Of a stretch of 64,000 bases of DNA, positions 1-9,169 are shown piece after piece. Made by a program: the position numbers and the translations under genes. The DNA is from Thermaerobacter sp. FW80 (GTDB lineage: Bacteria; Bacillota; Sulfobacillia; Thermaerobacterales; Thermaerobacteraceae). Below the pieces are notes generated by a model, which did no database searches, had not been told where the DNA came from, and saw only the letters and a list, made by a program, of their open reading frames with translations. Each line of letters opens with the position of its first letter. Within the stretch, counting starts at the first letter, position 1. The DNA is taken from positions 2,517,245 to 2,581,244 of the forward strand of contig NZ_CP037895.1 in assembly GCF_004634385.1 (NCBI RefSeq), written 5' to 3'.

Positions 1-4
1 GGCG

Positions 5-610
5 ATGGTGGAGTGCCCCGACTTCCCCGCGGAGGAACTGGCCGCCGTGGAGGCCCGTCTCGGCCGCCCCCGTACCATGGCATGGCAGGGCGAGGTGGGG
101 CCGGAGGAGCTGGCGCTGGTGCGATCCAGCACGCGGCGCGGCCGGCATCACGATCTGACCTTCTTCGCCTTCGATCCCGCGGGACGCGTGGCCGCCATCC
201 GCAAGCCGTCCTTCCCCCCAGGCGTCTACCGGGCGCCCAGCGGCGGCGCCCGCCCGGGCGAGCCGTTGCTCGACGGCCTGCGCCGCGAGGCGTGGGAGGA
301 GACCGGGCTGGACATCGAACCGACGTGCTACCTCCTGCGCGTCCGCGCCCGCTTCACGTGTGGCGAGCAGTGGGAAGACTGGGTCAGCCACGTCTTCGTG
401 GCCCGCACCGCCTCGACGCGACTGGATCCCCAGGACCGCCGGGAGATCGCCGAGGCGCGCTTCGTCACCGTGGAGGAACTGGCGGGCCCCATCCGCCAGC
501 GCATGTTGGCCACCGGCCGCGGCCTCTTCCGCTACCGGGTGGCCCTCACCGACGCGACCCTGGCGGCCCTGGCCCAGAGTGGCTGCCTCGCCGACCCCCC
601 GGGAGCGTGA
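5..610 (+). CDS. NUDIX hydrolase
   Basis: Predicted cytosolic NUDIX-fold pyrophosphohydrolase of about 201 residues; the nucleotide-type substrate cannot be read from sequence. A complete Nudix box (G-x5-E-x7-REaWEETGl) lies at about residues 80-103, with all catalytic glutamates present. The ATG at position 5 has almost no sequence before it, so the ribosome binding site is not visible and the true start could lie outside the window. The stop is followed within 10 bases by the start of the peptidase gene, so the two are probably co-transcribed. Confidence 0.9.
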   Translation: MVECPDFPAEELAAVEARLGRPRTMAWQGEVGPEELALVRSSTRRGRHHDLTFFAFDPAGRVAAIRKPSFPPGVYRAPSGGARPGEPLLDGLRREAWEETGLDIEPTCYLLRVRARFTCGEQWEDWVSHVFVARTASTRLDPQDRREIAEARFVTVEELAGPIRQRMLATGRGLFRYRVALTDATLAALAQSGCLADPPGA

Positions 611-619
611 TGGCTGCCG

Positions 620-2116
620 GTGCCCCCCTCCTCGCCGCCATCGAACCGCGCCACCGCGCCCTCCCTCCCCGCACCCGCCGAGCTGGTGCGGGCGGTGCTG
701 CGCGACGCCGTGTGGCGGGAGGCGTGGCGCTTCCTGCGCCGCCACCTGGACCGCTATGTCGAGGAGATCGTCGCCGTGACCCAGGTGCCGGCGCCCCCCT
801 TCGGCGAGGAGCCGCGGGCCCGCTACGTGGCGCAGCGCCTTGAGGCGCTGGGCCTGGCCGTGCACCGGGACCCGGCGGGCAACGTGTGGGCCCCCTGGCC
901 GCCTCCCGCGCCGGCGCCCGCGCCCGGCGCCCCACCGCCGGTGGTCATCTCCGCCCACCTGGACACGGTCTTCCCCGCCGGCACGCCGCTCACCGTCCGC
1001 CGTCAGGGACGCCGCCTCTACGCCCCCGGCATCGGCGACAACTCGACGTCCGTGGCGTGCCTCCTGCTCCTGGCCGAGGCACTGGGCACGGCGGGGTGGG
1101 CGCCCCGGGTGCCGGTGGTGTGGCTCTTCAACACCGGTGAGGAGGGCCTCGGCAACCTCCGTGGGATGCGGGCCTTCCTGGACGGCTGCGCCGTCCCGCC
1201 GGTGGCCATGCTGGTGCTGGACGGCGGGCTGGGCATGCTGTGCTACCGCGGGGTGGGCAGCCGGCGTCTGCGGGTGACCTTCACCGGCCCGGGTGGCCAC
1301 AGCTGGAAGGACTTCGGGCAGCCCAGCGCCATCGTCGCCGCCGGCCGGGCCTTGGCCCGGCTGGCCGAACTGCCGGTGCCGGCGGCGCCGCGCACCACCT
1401 GGAACGCAGGGCGCATCGAGGGCGGGACGTCGGTCAACGCCATCGCCGCCACCTGCCGCCTGGAGCTGGACCTGCGCTCCGAGGACGGCGGGGCGCTGGC
1501 GGAACTGGAGCGGGCGATCCGCCACGCCCTCCAGGCCGCCGCCGAGGACGAGGGGACGGCGCTCACGGTGGAGGTGATCGGCGACCGCCCCCAGGGGGCC
1601 CTCCCCGCGGACCATCCGCTGGTGGAGCTGGTGCGGGCGGCCATGCGCGCCAGCGGCGTGCCGGCCCACGACCTGCCGGCCAGCACCGACGCCAACCTCC
1701 CCCTGAGCCGGGGGATCCCGGCCGTCACCTTCGGCGTCCGGCACGGCGACGGGGCCCACACCGTGGACGAGTACATCGACCGGGCGGGGCTCGACCGGGG
1801 CCTGCGCCTCGCCCTGCTGGCCCTGCTGGCCACCGTCCGCTGGGTGGAGGCCCTCCACGGCGTCGTGGGACCCGGCCGCCCCGCCGCCCACCGGCCCACG
1901 GGTCCGCGCCCCCGCCGCCCGGGCACCCCGGCGCCCGGCGACGCCCGCGGGCGCGAGCCGCCGGCGAGCGACGCGGCCAGCCCGTCGTCGGCCCCCAACC
2001 CCGACGCGCGCCAACCGTCGCCAGATCCGGGCGCCCCCTCGCCGCCCGGCGGCCCCGACGGGCGCCAGGCGGCGTCGCCGCCCCGCGTGGGACGGGGACG
2101 GGCGGGGGAACAATAG
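620..2116 (+). CDS. M20/M42-type zinc metallopeptidase
   Basis: Predicted dinuclear-zinc aminopeptidase or deacylase of the M20/M25/M40 superfamily (PepT/ArgE-like). Visible motifs are the first zinc motif with HLDT (about residue 112), GDN at about 139, the GEEG catalytic/zinc motif near 174, and an internal dimerisation segment with GGHSW near 226. The GTG start is chosen because the catalytic fold begins shortly after it and it follows the NUDIX stop by 9 bases. From about residue 415 the protein ends in an 80-residue Pro/Arg/Gly/Ala-rich tail not expected in the family, probably disordered. The exact peptide or acyl-amino-acid substrate is unknown. Confidence 0.85.
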   Translation: MPPSSPPSNRATAPSLPAPAELVRAVLRDAVWREAWRFLRRHLDRYVEEIVAVTQVPAPPFGEEPRARYVAQRLEALGLAVHRDPAGNVWAPWPPPAPAPAPGAPPPVVISAHLDTVFPAGTPLTVRRQGRRLYAPGIGDNSTSVACLLLLAEALGTAGWAPRVPVVWLFNTGEEGLGNLRGMRAFLDGCAVPPVAMLVLDGGLGMLCYRGVGSRRLRVTFTGPGGHSWKDFGQPSAIVAAGRALARLAELPVPAAPRTTWNAGRIEGGTSVNAIAATCRLELDLRSEDGGALAELERAIRHALQAAAEDEGTALTVEVIGDRPQGALPADHPLVELVRAAMRASGVPAHDLPASTDANLPLSRGIPAVTFGVRHGDGAHTVDEYIDRAGLDRGLRLALLALLATVRWVEALHGVVGPGRPAAHRPTGPRPRRPGTPAPGDARGREPPASDAASPSSAPNPDARQPSPDPGAPSPPGGPDGRQAASPPRVGRGRAGEQ

Positions 2117-2170
2117 GGCCGAGCCCACGGGCGGCCGCGGCCGAAGGCCGCCCGGGAGGAGGCCTTCCCG

Positions 2171-2881
2171 GTGACGCGGTTCCTCCTCGAACCGGTTCCC
2201 TACGTGGTGCTCGGGATCCTGGGGCTGGTCGCCCTGGCGGGGATGGTGGCGGGGGTGACGGCCATCGTCACCGGCCGCAGCAGCCTGTTCCGCCTGCGCA
2301 GCCGCGGCGCCGGGTGGCTGGTGGCAGCCCTCTCCCTGGCCATCCTGTCGCTGGCGGTGTGGATCGGGTGGGAGCCCAACGCCGCGGGCGGCGCCGCGGT
2401 GTTCACCAAGCCGCGCTGGGACGCGGGGCCGGTGCTCAGTGCCGACCTGCAGGCCGCGGTGACTCCCTCCAACCGGGGGGAGAACCGCAAGGTCTTCGTC
2501 CAGCAGGGTCCGGAGGACCACCGCGGTTCCCAGGCGGCCAGCACCACCCTGCTGGTGACCCTGCGCGCCAACCGGGCTCCCACCAAGGCGGCGCTGAAGG
2601 CCGGCATCCTCGAAGACTGCCGTCGCATCGCGGACGTGGTCTTCGCGCGGCCGGAGTACCGCAAGTGGCAGGCGGTGTCGGTTGGCGCCACCTACCCCAC
2701 CACCCGCGCCGGCGAGCAGATGGTGGCGGCGGTGACCCTCACCCGGGCGGAATACCAGCGGGCGGCCCGGGACGGCCGGCTCGAGCCGGACGAACTGGCG
2801 CGCTTCGGCACCGTGACGTGGCTGCCGCCCCTGGGACCGGGGGACACCCGCGGGGTCGGCGAGCTGCGGCTCGGGCGCTGA
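2171..2881 (+). CDS. membrane protein of unknown function
   Basis: About 236 residues, starting at a GTG preceded by a good GGAGG site. Two hydrophobic segments (about residues 8-32 and 48-66) form an N-terminal membrane hairpin; the remaining 165 residues are soluble and mixed alpha/beta in character. No recognisable catalytic motif was seen and no family could be named. It follows the peptidase by 54 bases on the same strand and may be its operon partner. Confidence 0.7.
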   Translation: MTRFLLEPVPYVVLGILGLVALAGMVAGVTAIVTGRSSLFRLRSRGAGWLVAALSLAILSLAVWIGWEPNAAGGAAVFTKPRWDAGPVLSADLQAAVTPSNRGENRKVFVQQGPEDHRGSQAASTTLLVTLRANRAPTKAALKAGILEDCRRIADVVFARPEYRKWQAVSVGATYPTTRAGEQMVAAVTLTRAEYQRAARDGRLEPDELARFGTVTWLPPLGPGDTRGVGELRLGR

Positions 2882-2941
2882 CGCGCGCGGCGCCGACCCC
2901 GCCCGGGGCCCCGCCCTCCGGGCCGTGGTCGGCCGGCGGCC

Positions 2942-3397
2942 TCAGGTCCGGTCGAGATACCGGCCGATCAGCTCCTCGAACTCGCGCTGGGTCTCGGCGA
3001 TCACCTCGTCCCGGCGCTCGGCGTAGTGGGGTCCCTCCGTGGCCTTGACCTCGATGTTGCTCAAGATCACGGCCTGCAGCTCCCGGAGGAACTCCACCAC
3101 CACCTCGGGATCCACCGGACCCCACTCGCCGGCGTCGAGCCGGTCGAGGAACCGCCGCAGATCGACGCCCTCCATGGAGACCTCGTAGTAGAGGTCCATG
3201 AGCGCGCCGGCGTCGGCGATGCGAGTCCCGGCCGCCGCCGGCTCCCGTTCCGGCCGGCGCCCGCCGTCGCCACCTCGGTCGTGGGCCGCAGGATCCGAAG
3301 GGGCTCCCTCCGCGGACCCGCCCTCTCGCGCCCGCGGCCGGTCGACCCCGCCGTCGCGCGGGGGCCTTGGGCCCTGGTCCTCGGTCCGTCCGTCCAC
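2942..3397 (-). CDS. small hypothetical protein
   Basis: About 151 residues. The first 60 are charged, Pro/Gly-rich and probably disordered; the C-terminal 90 residues are helical and acidic with a conserved look (DLYYEVSMEGVDLRRFLDRL and following). The GTG start has a strong AGGAGG site 4 bases upstream. It lies directly downstream of tatA-tatC on the same strand with a gap of about 90 bases, so it may be the third gene of that operon. No function can be assigned. Confidence 0.55.
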   Translation of the reverse strand: MDGRTEDQGPRPPRDGGVDRPRAREGGSAEGAPSDPAAHDRGGDGGRRPEREPAAAGTRIADAGALMDLYYEVSMEGVDLRRFLDRLDAGEWGPVDPEVVVEFLRELQAVILSNIEVKATEGPHYAERRDEVIAETQREFEELIGRYLDRT

Positions 3398-3484
3398 AGG
3401 TCCTCCTGCCTCCTTTGCCGCGACGGTGCACGACGCCTGCCGCGACCGTGCCCCACGCCGGCGCCGATGATGGCCCCGGCGTCG

Positions 3485-4282
3485 TCACGGATCCCCCTCG
3501 GCTCGGGGGCTCGCCTGGCCCGCCCGCTCCGCCGGGCCGCGGGCGCGGCGCCGGTGGAGCAGCCAGCAGAGGCCGTAGCCAGCCTCGTAGAGGACGAGCA
3601 GCGGCACCGCGAAGAGCAGCTGGGTCACCAGATCGGTGGTGGGGGTGAGGAACGCGGCGATCACCAGGGCGGCCAGCAGCGCGTACCTGCGCAGGTGCAC
3701 CATGAAGGGAGGCGTCAAGAGCCCGATCTCGGTCAGCAGCGCCACCGCCACCGGCAGCTCGAAGAGGAACCCGAAGGGCCAGACCAGTCCGGTGACGAAG
3801 TCCACGTAGGCCTGCACCGACACGGTGCGCTGGATCGGCCCGGCGTTGAACCCCAGGAGGAAGTCCAGGGCCAGCGGCACCGCCACCAGCAGGCCGAAGG
3901 CGAGGCCCGCCGCGAACAGGACCAGGGCGGGCAGCGCGTACCAGCGGACGTAGCGCCGCTCCGTCTCGGTGAGCCCCGGCCACACGAAGCGCAGCGCCTG
4001 GTAGATCACCACCGGGGACGCCAGCCCCACGCCCAGGAGGACGGCGATGCGCAGGGTCACCAGGAACGCCTCCGCCGGTGCCAGCGCCACCAGCCGCACG
4101 TCGGGCCCGCGCTCGATCAACCACCCCAGCACCGGGCGGGCGTAGACGAACCCGATCGCCGTCCCGCCGGCGATCGCCAGGGCGGAGTAGATGAGGCGCA
4201 ACCGGAGCTCGCTCAGGTGGCCGACCAGGGACGGCCAGACGCCGCCGCCCCCGGTCTCCGCCTCCCCAGGTCGGTGGCCCAT
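3485..4282 (-). CDS. tatC: Sec-independent protein translocase TatC
   Basis: Twin-arginine translocase subunit C, the multispanning membrane protein that recognises the RR signal peptide of folded substrates. At about 265 residues it has the family's usual size and six hydrophobic spans. The conserved N-terminal HLSELRLRL segment (about residue 21), the P-E-F motif in the first periplasmic loop, and the FVWPGLTxxE cytoplasmic loop are all visible. It begins 4 bases after the tatA stop, so the pair is translationally linked. The Gly/Glu-rich C-terminal end is not conserved. Confidence 0.95.
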   Translation of the reverse strand: MGHRPGEAETGGGGVWPSLVGHLSELRLRLIYSALAIAGGTAIGFVYARPVLGWLIERGPDVRLVALAPAEAFLVTLRIAVLLGVGLASPVVIYQALRFVWPGLTETERRYVRWYALPALVLFAAGLAFGLLVAVPLALDFLLGFNAGPIQRTVSVQAYVDFVTGLVWPFGFLFELPVAVALLTEIGLLTPPFMVHLRRYALLAALVIAAFLTPTTDLVTQLLFAVPLLVLYEAGYGLCWLLHRRRARGPAERAGQASPRAEGDP

Positions 4283-4285
4283 GCT

Positions 4286-4672
4286 TCAACCGGCCGACCC
4301 CTGCCGCCGCTCCCCCCGATCCTCCGCGGGCGCGACGCCGGACGCCCCCGCGTTCCCGCCCTGCGCGGCCGCAGCACCGGCCCCTGCCACCTCGCCGCCC
4401 CGGGGCGTCGCTGCGCTCCCCCCAGCCGCGTCGCGCTCCCCGGCACCGTCTTGCGGGTCAAGGGCCGGGTCGTCCCGCCGCACCCCCCGCCCACGGGCCG
4501 ACGGCCCCCCCGTTGCCGCCGGTTCGTCCTCGTCGATGCCGCGCATGGCCGACCGAAACTCGCGCATGGCCCGCCCCACCGCCCGCCCCACCTCGGGCAA
4601 CCGCGCCGGCCCGAAGATGACCAGGGCCACCGCTGCGATTAACAGGATCTCCGGCAGACCGACCGAACCCAA
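4286..4672 (-). CDS. tatA: TatA/E-family translocase subunit
   Basis: Pore-forming Tat subunit of about 128 residues. The start is taken as TTG because an AGGAGGTG site lies 7 bases upstream and the canonical fold begins at once: G-x-x-LPEILLI transmembrane helix, FGP hinge, then the amphipathic helix LPEVGRAVGRAMREF. After about residue 50 comes an acidic and then Arg/Gly/Ala-rich tail of about 75 residues, longer than in most TatA proteins. Longer in-frame extensions upstream are Arg/Gly-rich and look non-coding. With tatC it makes a minimal TatAC system. Confidence 0.9.
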   Translation of the reverse strand: MGSVGLPEILLIAAVALVIFGPARLPEVGRAVGRAMREFRSAMRGIDEDEPAATGGPSARGRGVRRDDPALDPQDGAGERDAAGGSAATPRGGEVAGAGAAAAQGGNAGASGVAPAEDRGERRQGSAG

Positions 4673-5059
4673 TGGACGGCACCTCCTCGCGTCCGCCCCC
4701 GGCGGGAAGGGCGCCCGCCGGCGGCGCCGCCTCGTCCGCCGGTGCCGCGACCCGCATCCCGGCCCCCTGTCCCCGCCGTGGCGCCCGGCTGGGGCCGCGC
4801 CGTCGCGACGGCCGCAGCGCCCGACCCCGGGACCTGAGGGCATCGCGGGCCGCGGCCCGCCGCGCCCGGCCTTGCGCCGTGCCCCGCCGTGCCGCGCGGT
4901 GTGGCCGCACCGCGATCCGCCTTCCCCGCCGGCTTCGCCCCTTCCGGCCGGCTTCGCCGCGTTCGCCGCTCCCCCGCCGGCTTCGCCGCTATTGTATCGC
5001 TGCATCGCAGGGCTCGCACACCGGGGTGTCGGCCCCCGCGCATGGGCCGCAGGGCCCGC
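4673..5059. other. gene-free stretch upstream of tatA with short repeats
   Basis: No convincing gene. Between 4921 and 4990 the segment CGGCTTCGCC recurs at least four times as an irregular short repeat. At 4991-4996 the minus strand reads TACAAT, a possible -10 box for the tat operon, but no good -35 is seen. Confidence 0.4.
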
Positions 5060-5527
5060 TCATCCGCCGAGCCAGAGCCAGAGGGCGAACAGCGTCGCCC
5101 CGCCCAGGATCAGCTGCACGAAGAGGACGTCGCGCCGGGCCAGCTCCTCGGGCGGGGGCTGGGGCTGGGCGGTGACCAGCTCGAAGAAGGTCCGACGGCC
5201 CCACAGGAAGCCGGAGTAGTTGAGCGCCGCCAGGAGCACGGCGATCACCTCGACGGCCAGCGCCCGGCCCAGGGTCTCCCGCCGGAAGGGACCGGGCGCC
5301 AGGGCCACGACGGCCGTCGTCAGGATCGCCAGCGCCCCCGCGGCCCCCACCGGCGCCAACCACCGCAGCCAACGGGTGCCGGCGCCCGACCGCCGCGACC
5401 CGGGCGTAGCCGGCGGGCCCTCCGGGGCGTCGGCCGGCGCGGCGCCGGACCCTGCCCGATCCAGCACGCCCCCACCCCGACCCGGGTCCCGGCGGGCCGG
5501 GTGCTGACCCTGCGCGTCGATCACCAC
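5060..5527 (-). CDS. small membrane protein of unknown function
   Basis: About 155 residues from a GTG that follows GGGAGGTG at ideal spacing; longer in-frame extensions are Arg/Gly-rich and unconvincing. After a hydrophilic N-terminus of about 55 residues there are three predicted membrane helices (about 55-80, 90-115 and 132-155), and the protein ends within the last one. No recognisable motif. It stands alone between tatA and the M16 peptidases, on their strand. Confidence 0.6.
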   Translation of the reverse strand: MVIDAQGQHPARRDPGRGGGVLDRAGSGAAPADAPEGPPATPGSRRSGAGTRWLRWLAPVGAAGALAILTTAVVALAPGPFRRETLGRALAVEVIAVLLAALNYSGFLWGRRTFFELVTAQPQPPPEELARRDVLFVQLILGGATLFALWLWLGG

Positions 5528-5982
5528 CCGTCGCACCTCCCTGCGCCGGTGAGCCGGATCGTTCGCACCGCCCCACCCCCGTGAACCGGGTCGCTGGCAC
5601 CGCCCTGCACCCGCCCTCCGGATCGCTCGCATCGCCTTGCCCCGGCGATTCGGACGCCCGCCGGCCGCCATGCCCGGACCGCCGGGGTCGCCCGCACCCG
5701 CCCCCGAGGTCGGCCGGGCGCGTCGACCCGCCGTTCGCGGGCCGGTTCGTCCGCCGGGGCGGCCCACCGCCGCGCCGTCCCCCCACGGCGTCTTCCGCAG
5801 ACCCGCTGCGATGCCCCCGCCGTCCCTGGGAGGGCGGCTCGCCGCCGGCCCGGGTCGCGGCTCGCCGTCCGGCGCCGGCACCGGGAGCCCGGTCCTCCCT
5901 CACGGTCCGCCATCGCCCCCTGGAGACTCCGGTCCCCCGCTCATCATCCGGCGTCGCCACCGGCGGAGACCCGCATCCCGGC
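5528..5982. other. gene-free stretch
   Basis: About 450 bases of high-GC sequence with no ORF of coding character on either strand. One copy of the dispersed 13-bp word GCCGGTTCGTCCG lies at 5741-5753. No hairpin with a T-tract was seen. Confidence 0.5.
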
Positions 5983-7356
5983 TCAGCGTCCGCCGTCGCC
6001 ACCGGCGGCCTGGTCCTCCCCGCGCCCGGCGCCGCCGTCGGCTACCGGGGTTCCGCCGTGGAGGAAGTACACGGTATCGAGGCCCACCTGCTGCGCCACC
6101 TGCCGCACCTCGTCCCGCCCGACCTCGTGCAGCCTGGCGATGGCCGCCTCGGGGTCCTCGTCGTGGCCGTAGACCAACGACTCCAGGGCGGTGCGGATCA
6201 CGGCCGCCGGCTGGTCCTGGTCGGAGCGCAGGCCGTTGACCAGGGAGCGACGGGTGGCCTCGAGCTCCCGGTCGTCGATCCGTCCCGCCGCCATGTCGTC
6301 GATCTGCCGCAGCATGATGGCCTCGGCGTCGGCCCGCCGCCGGGGGTCGATGCCGGCCATGGCCAGGATGAGCCCCTTGCCCCGCACCAGCCGCGACCAG
6401 GCGGAGTAGGCCAGGCTGGCCCGTTCCCGCACGTTCATGAACAGCTTCGAGTGGACGAACCCGCCCAGGATGCCGTTGTACATCTCCAGCGCCGGCCGCA
6501 GCGGGTGGTCGAAGCCGATGGGCGCGCGCAACCCCAGCACCAGCCACCCCTGCTCCATGGGCAGGGTCTCCTCCACGCGGCGCGGCTCGGGTCGCGGCCC
6601 CCGGATCACCGGCGGCGGCAGCTCCAGCACCTCGCGGGTCCCGCCGCCCCGGGCCGCCCAGGCCTCCGCCACGGCCTCGACGACGGCCCCGGGCTCTACC
6701 GGACCGGTGACCAACAGGTCCAGGGGCGCCACCGCCCGCACCCGCCGATGGAGCCGCACCAGGTCCTCGCCGTCCAGGGTCGCCAGGCGGTCGGGATCGC
6801 CCAGTTCGCTGATGCCGTACGGCTCGCCCGCACACAGGTGCTCCACGCAGTGGCGGAGGGCGTAGGACGCCTTGTCGTTGACCAGGGCGCGGATGCGCTG
6901 GATCTGCGCCGTGCGCTCCTCCTCCACCCGCTGGGCGGGGAAGCCCTCTCCCTCCAGGTACGGCTCCGCGAAGACCTCCAGCAACAGCCCGAGGGCGCGG
7001 CGGGCCAGAGCCTCGCCGGGCCCCGCGGCTCCCGGGACGAACCGGCCCGCCGGCCACGTCAACGTCAGGGTGGCCAGGTGCCGGTCGCCCATCTTCTCGA
7101 CGCCGACGCCCAGATGGGCTCCGTACAGGTCGGCCAGCGCCCGTTCCAGCGACGGCAGGTCGGGATGGCGCCGGGTCCCGCGGCGCAGCAGCCGGGGCAG
7201 CAGGGCGAAGGGGCTGGCGGTCTCGGCAGCCAGGGGCATCTGCCACGCCAGCACCGCCGTGACCCGCTTGAAGCGCGGATCGGGGCGCACGTGCACGCGC
7301 AGGCCGGGGAGCTCGTGCCGGGTGAAGCCGGCGGTCCGTCCCTGGGACGCGCCCAT
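5983..7356 (-). CDS. M16 peptidase-family protein, non-catalytic type (YmfF-like)
   Basis: About 457 residues with the two-domain M16B fold: an N-terminal half without the HxxEH zinc motif and a C-terminal half ending in the typical S-x-x-N-G-L region (SLVNGLRSD, about 390). Loss of the zinc ligands suggests it is the structural partner of the upstream M16 protein in a heterodimer, as known for other M16B pairs. Its ATG shares one base with the stop of the upstream gene (TGATG), so the two are translationally coupled. A short Gly/Asp-rich tail closes the protein. Confidence 0.85.
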   Translation of the reverse strand: MGASQGRTAGFTRHELPGLRVHVRPDPRFKRVTAVLAWQMPLAAETASPFALLPRLLRRGTRRHPDLPSLERALADLYGAHLGVGVEKMGDRHLATLTLTWPAGRFVPGAAGPGEALARRALGLLLEVFAEPYLEGEGFPAQRVEEERTAQIQRIRALVNDKASYALRHCVEHLCAGEPYGISELGDPDRLATLDGEDLVRLHRRVRAVAPLDLLVTGPVEPGAVVEAVAEAWAARGGGTREVLELPPPVIRGPRPEPRRVEETLPMEQGWLVLGLRAPIGFDHPLRPALEMYNGILGGFVHSKLFMNVRERASLAYSAWSRLVRGKGLILAMAGIDPRRRADAEAIMLRQIDDMAAGRIDDRELEATRRSLVNGLRSDQDQPAAVIRTALESLVYGHDEDPEAAIARLHEVGRDEVRQVAQQVGLDTVYFLHGGTPVADGGAGRGEDQAAGGDGGR

Positions 7357-8654
7357 CAGGCCACCTCCTCCTGGGGCAGCACCGCCGCCCGCACCGTCCG
7401 CCGGGGGTCGGCGTGCTCCCGCAGCCAGCGGGTGGCGGCGTCGGCGTCCAGTTCGTCGAGGATGGTGAGGCGCCGGTAGAGGTCCCACCCCAGGAAGCGA
7501 TCCGCCAGGAAGCCGTGGGCCAGTTCCTCCGGCGAGTCCAGCAGCGCCAGGAACTCGCCCATGGCCTTGCGCCGGACCGCCTCGAAGAGATCCGGGTCGA
7601 TGCCGTGGCTCAAGGCCTCGCCCAAGCGCGCCTCGCAGGCGTTGGCGAAGGCATCCGGGTCGGCGGTCTCCCCGCCCACCTCCCAGTGGGCGGCGCCGGG
7701 GACCACGGACAGGCCGTACCAGTACCGGTCGGTGATCACCTGGCGCCGGTACTGCTCCTCGTACCACGGCGTCAGCCGCCCGAACAGCGCCTCGGCCACC
7801 AGGTCGCCGAGGACCGCCGCCCGCAGGCCGCCCTCGTCGGGCGGGAAGGGACCGAATTTGATCCCCCACTGGACGTAAGGGCGCGAGACGCCCATCCGCC
7901 GCGCCGTCTGCGGGCGCGCCAGGTCCGGGCCCTCCGCCGGCAGGCGCCGCTCCGGTCGCGGTCGCGGCGGGATGCCTCGCCGCCCGAGGTCCTCGGCGAC
8001 CATGGCCACGACCCGCTGGGGGTCCACGTCGCCGACGACGCAGACGGTCATGTTGGCGGGATGGTAGGCGGCCCGATGAATGGCCTCCAAGAGCTCGGGC
8101 GTCAGGGTGGCGATGGACTCGGGCGAGCCCAGGATCCAGTCGCGGACGGGGTGGCGGCGGTACATCGCCTCCAGGAAGTCGTAGTGGAGCCGGATGAGCG
8201 GGTGGTCGCGGGCCGTGGCGATCTCCTGACCGATGATCCCCTGCTCCTTGGCCACGCTCTCCGGCGTGAAGCGCGGGTCCTGGACGTAGTCCAGCAGCAG
8301 CTCCAGGCATGCCTCGAAGGGCTCCACGACGGAGAAGAGGTACACCGTGTAGAAGGGGCCGGTGTAGGCGTTCATGCTGGCGCCCAGCTGGGCGAACCGC
8401 TCCAACACGCTGCCCTCGGGCTTGTCGAACAGCTTGTGCTCCAGGAAGTGGGCCGCGCCGGGCGGCACCTCGACCTCCCGCCCGGTGGCCGGATCCCGCA
8501 GCACGCGGTCGATGCTGCCGTAGCGGGTGGCGTAGGTGGCATACTTCTTGCGGAAGCCGGGCTTGCGGATCACCACCACCTCCGCGCCCGGGGCGACCCG
8601 CGCCTCGAACAGCCGCTCGTCGAGGCCGGGGACCTGTCGCTCCACCACGTTCAC
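7356..8654 (-). CDS. M16 zinc peptidase, catalytic type (YmfH-like)
   Basis: About 432 residues. The inverted zinc motif HFLEH is present near residue 70 with a downstream conserved Glu region (about 146-155), so this is the active partner of an M16B pair. Such enzymes sit in the cytosol or at the membrane and degrade short peptides. It is followed at once by the non-catalytic M16 gene and lies back to back with the DUF3243 gene, the arrangement around ymfF-ymfH-ymfJ in Bacillus subtilis (known synteny). Confidence 0.92.
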   Translation of the reverse strand: MNVVERQVPGLDERLFEARVAPGAEVVVIRKPGFRKKYATYATRYGSIDRVLRDPATGREVEVPPGAAHFLEHKLFDKPEGSVLERFAQLGASMNAYTGPFYTVYLFSVVEPFEACLELLLDYVQDPRFTPESVAKEQGIIGQEIATARDHPLIRLHYDFLEAMYRRHPVRDWILGSPESIATLTPELLEAIHRAAYHPANMTVCVVGDVDPQRVVAMVAEDLGRRGIPPRPRPERRLPAEGPDLARPQTARRMGVSRPYVQWGIKFGPFPPDEGGLRAAVLGDLVAEALFGRLTPWYEEQYRRQVITDRYWYGLSVVPGAAHWEVGGETADPDAFANACEARLGEALSHGIDPDLFEAVRRKAMGEFLALLDSPEELAHGFLADRFLGWDLYRRLTILDELDADAATRWLREHADPRRTVRAAVLPQEEVA

Positions 8655-8816
8655 CGCCGTTCCGCCCCCCTTCGGCGTCTCCGAGGTTCAGAATACCGCC
8701 GCCTGCGGCCGTGGATACTACGCCCGGCCGAGGACGACCCGCATCGCGGCCCGCGCCGGCGGGAGGCGACCACCGCCCCCGCGACGGCAGCCGACCAGAC
8801 CAAAGGAGGGGTCTCC

Positions 8817-9080
8817 ATGCCGGTGACCGACCAGTTCCAGCAGTTCACCCAGGAGCTCGCCCAGCGCATCCAGGCGGCCAAGCAGGCCGGCATGTCCCAA
8901 CAGGACATCAAGGCGCGCGCGCAACAGATCGGCGACTGGCTGGCCCAGGAGGTGGCGCCGCGGACGCCGGAGCAGCGTCTCCTGAAGGAGATGTGGCAGG
9001 TGGCCAACGCCCAGGAGCAGGAGGCCATCGCCAGCTCGCTGGTCAAGCTGGTCGAGCGCCAGCCCCGGGTCAGCGGCTGA
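8817..9080 (+). CDS. DUF3243-family protein (YmfJ-like)
   Basis: A small soluble protein of about 87 residues, all helical, rich in Gln and Ala, with the family's VxxxFxxFxxxLxxRI-type start and the TPEQRLLKEMW segment near residue 57. An AAAGGAGG site sits 6-7 bases before the ATG. Function is unknown; in Bacillus the homologue lies with the ymf M16 peptidases, and here it is transcribed away from them across a gap of about 160 bases. Confidence 0.8.
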   Translation: MPVTDQFQQFTQELAQRIQAAKQAGMSQQDIKARAQQIGDWLAQEVAPRTPEQRLLKEMWQVANAQEQEAIASSLVKLVERQPRVSG

Positions 9081-9169
9081 GGGCCGGCCGCCGGCGCGCC
9101 GGCCGCGGCGTGGCCCGGGCGCCGCTCGGGCCCATCGCATCTTGCCGTGCCACGGCCCCGGGTCCGCCG

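Noticed and set aside
4458-4910. Arg/Gly-rich reading frames around tatA
   Set aside because: They overlap tatA in another frame and lack any Shine-Dalgarno or family pattern.
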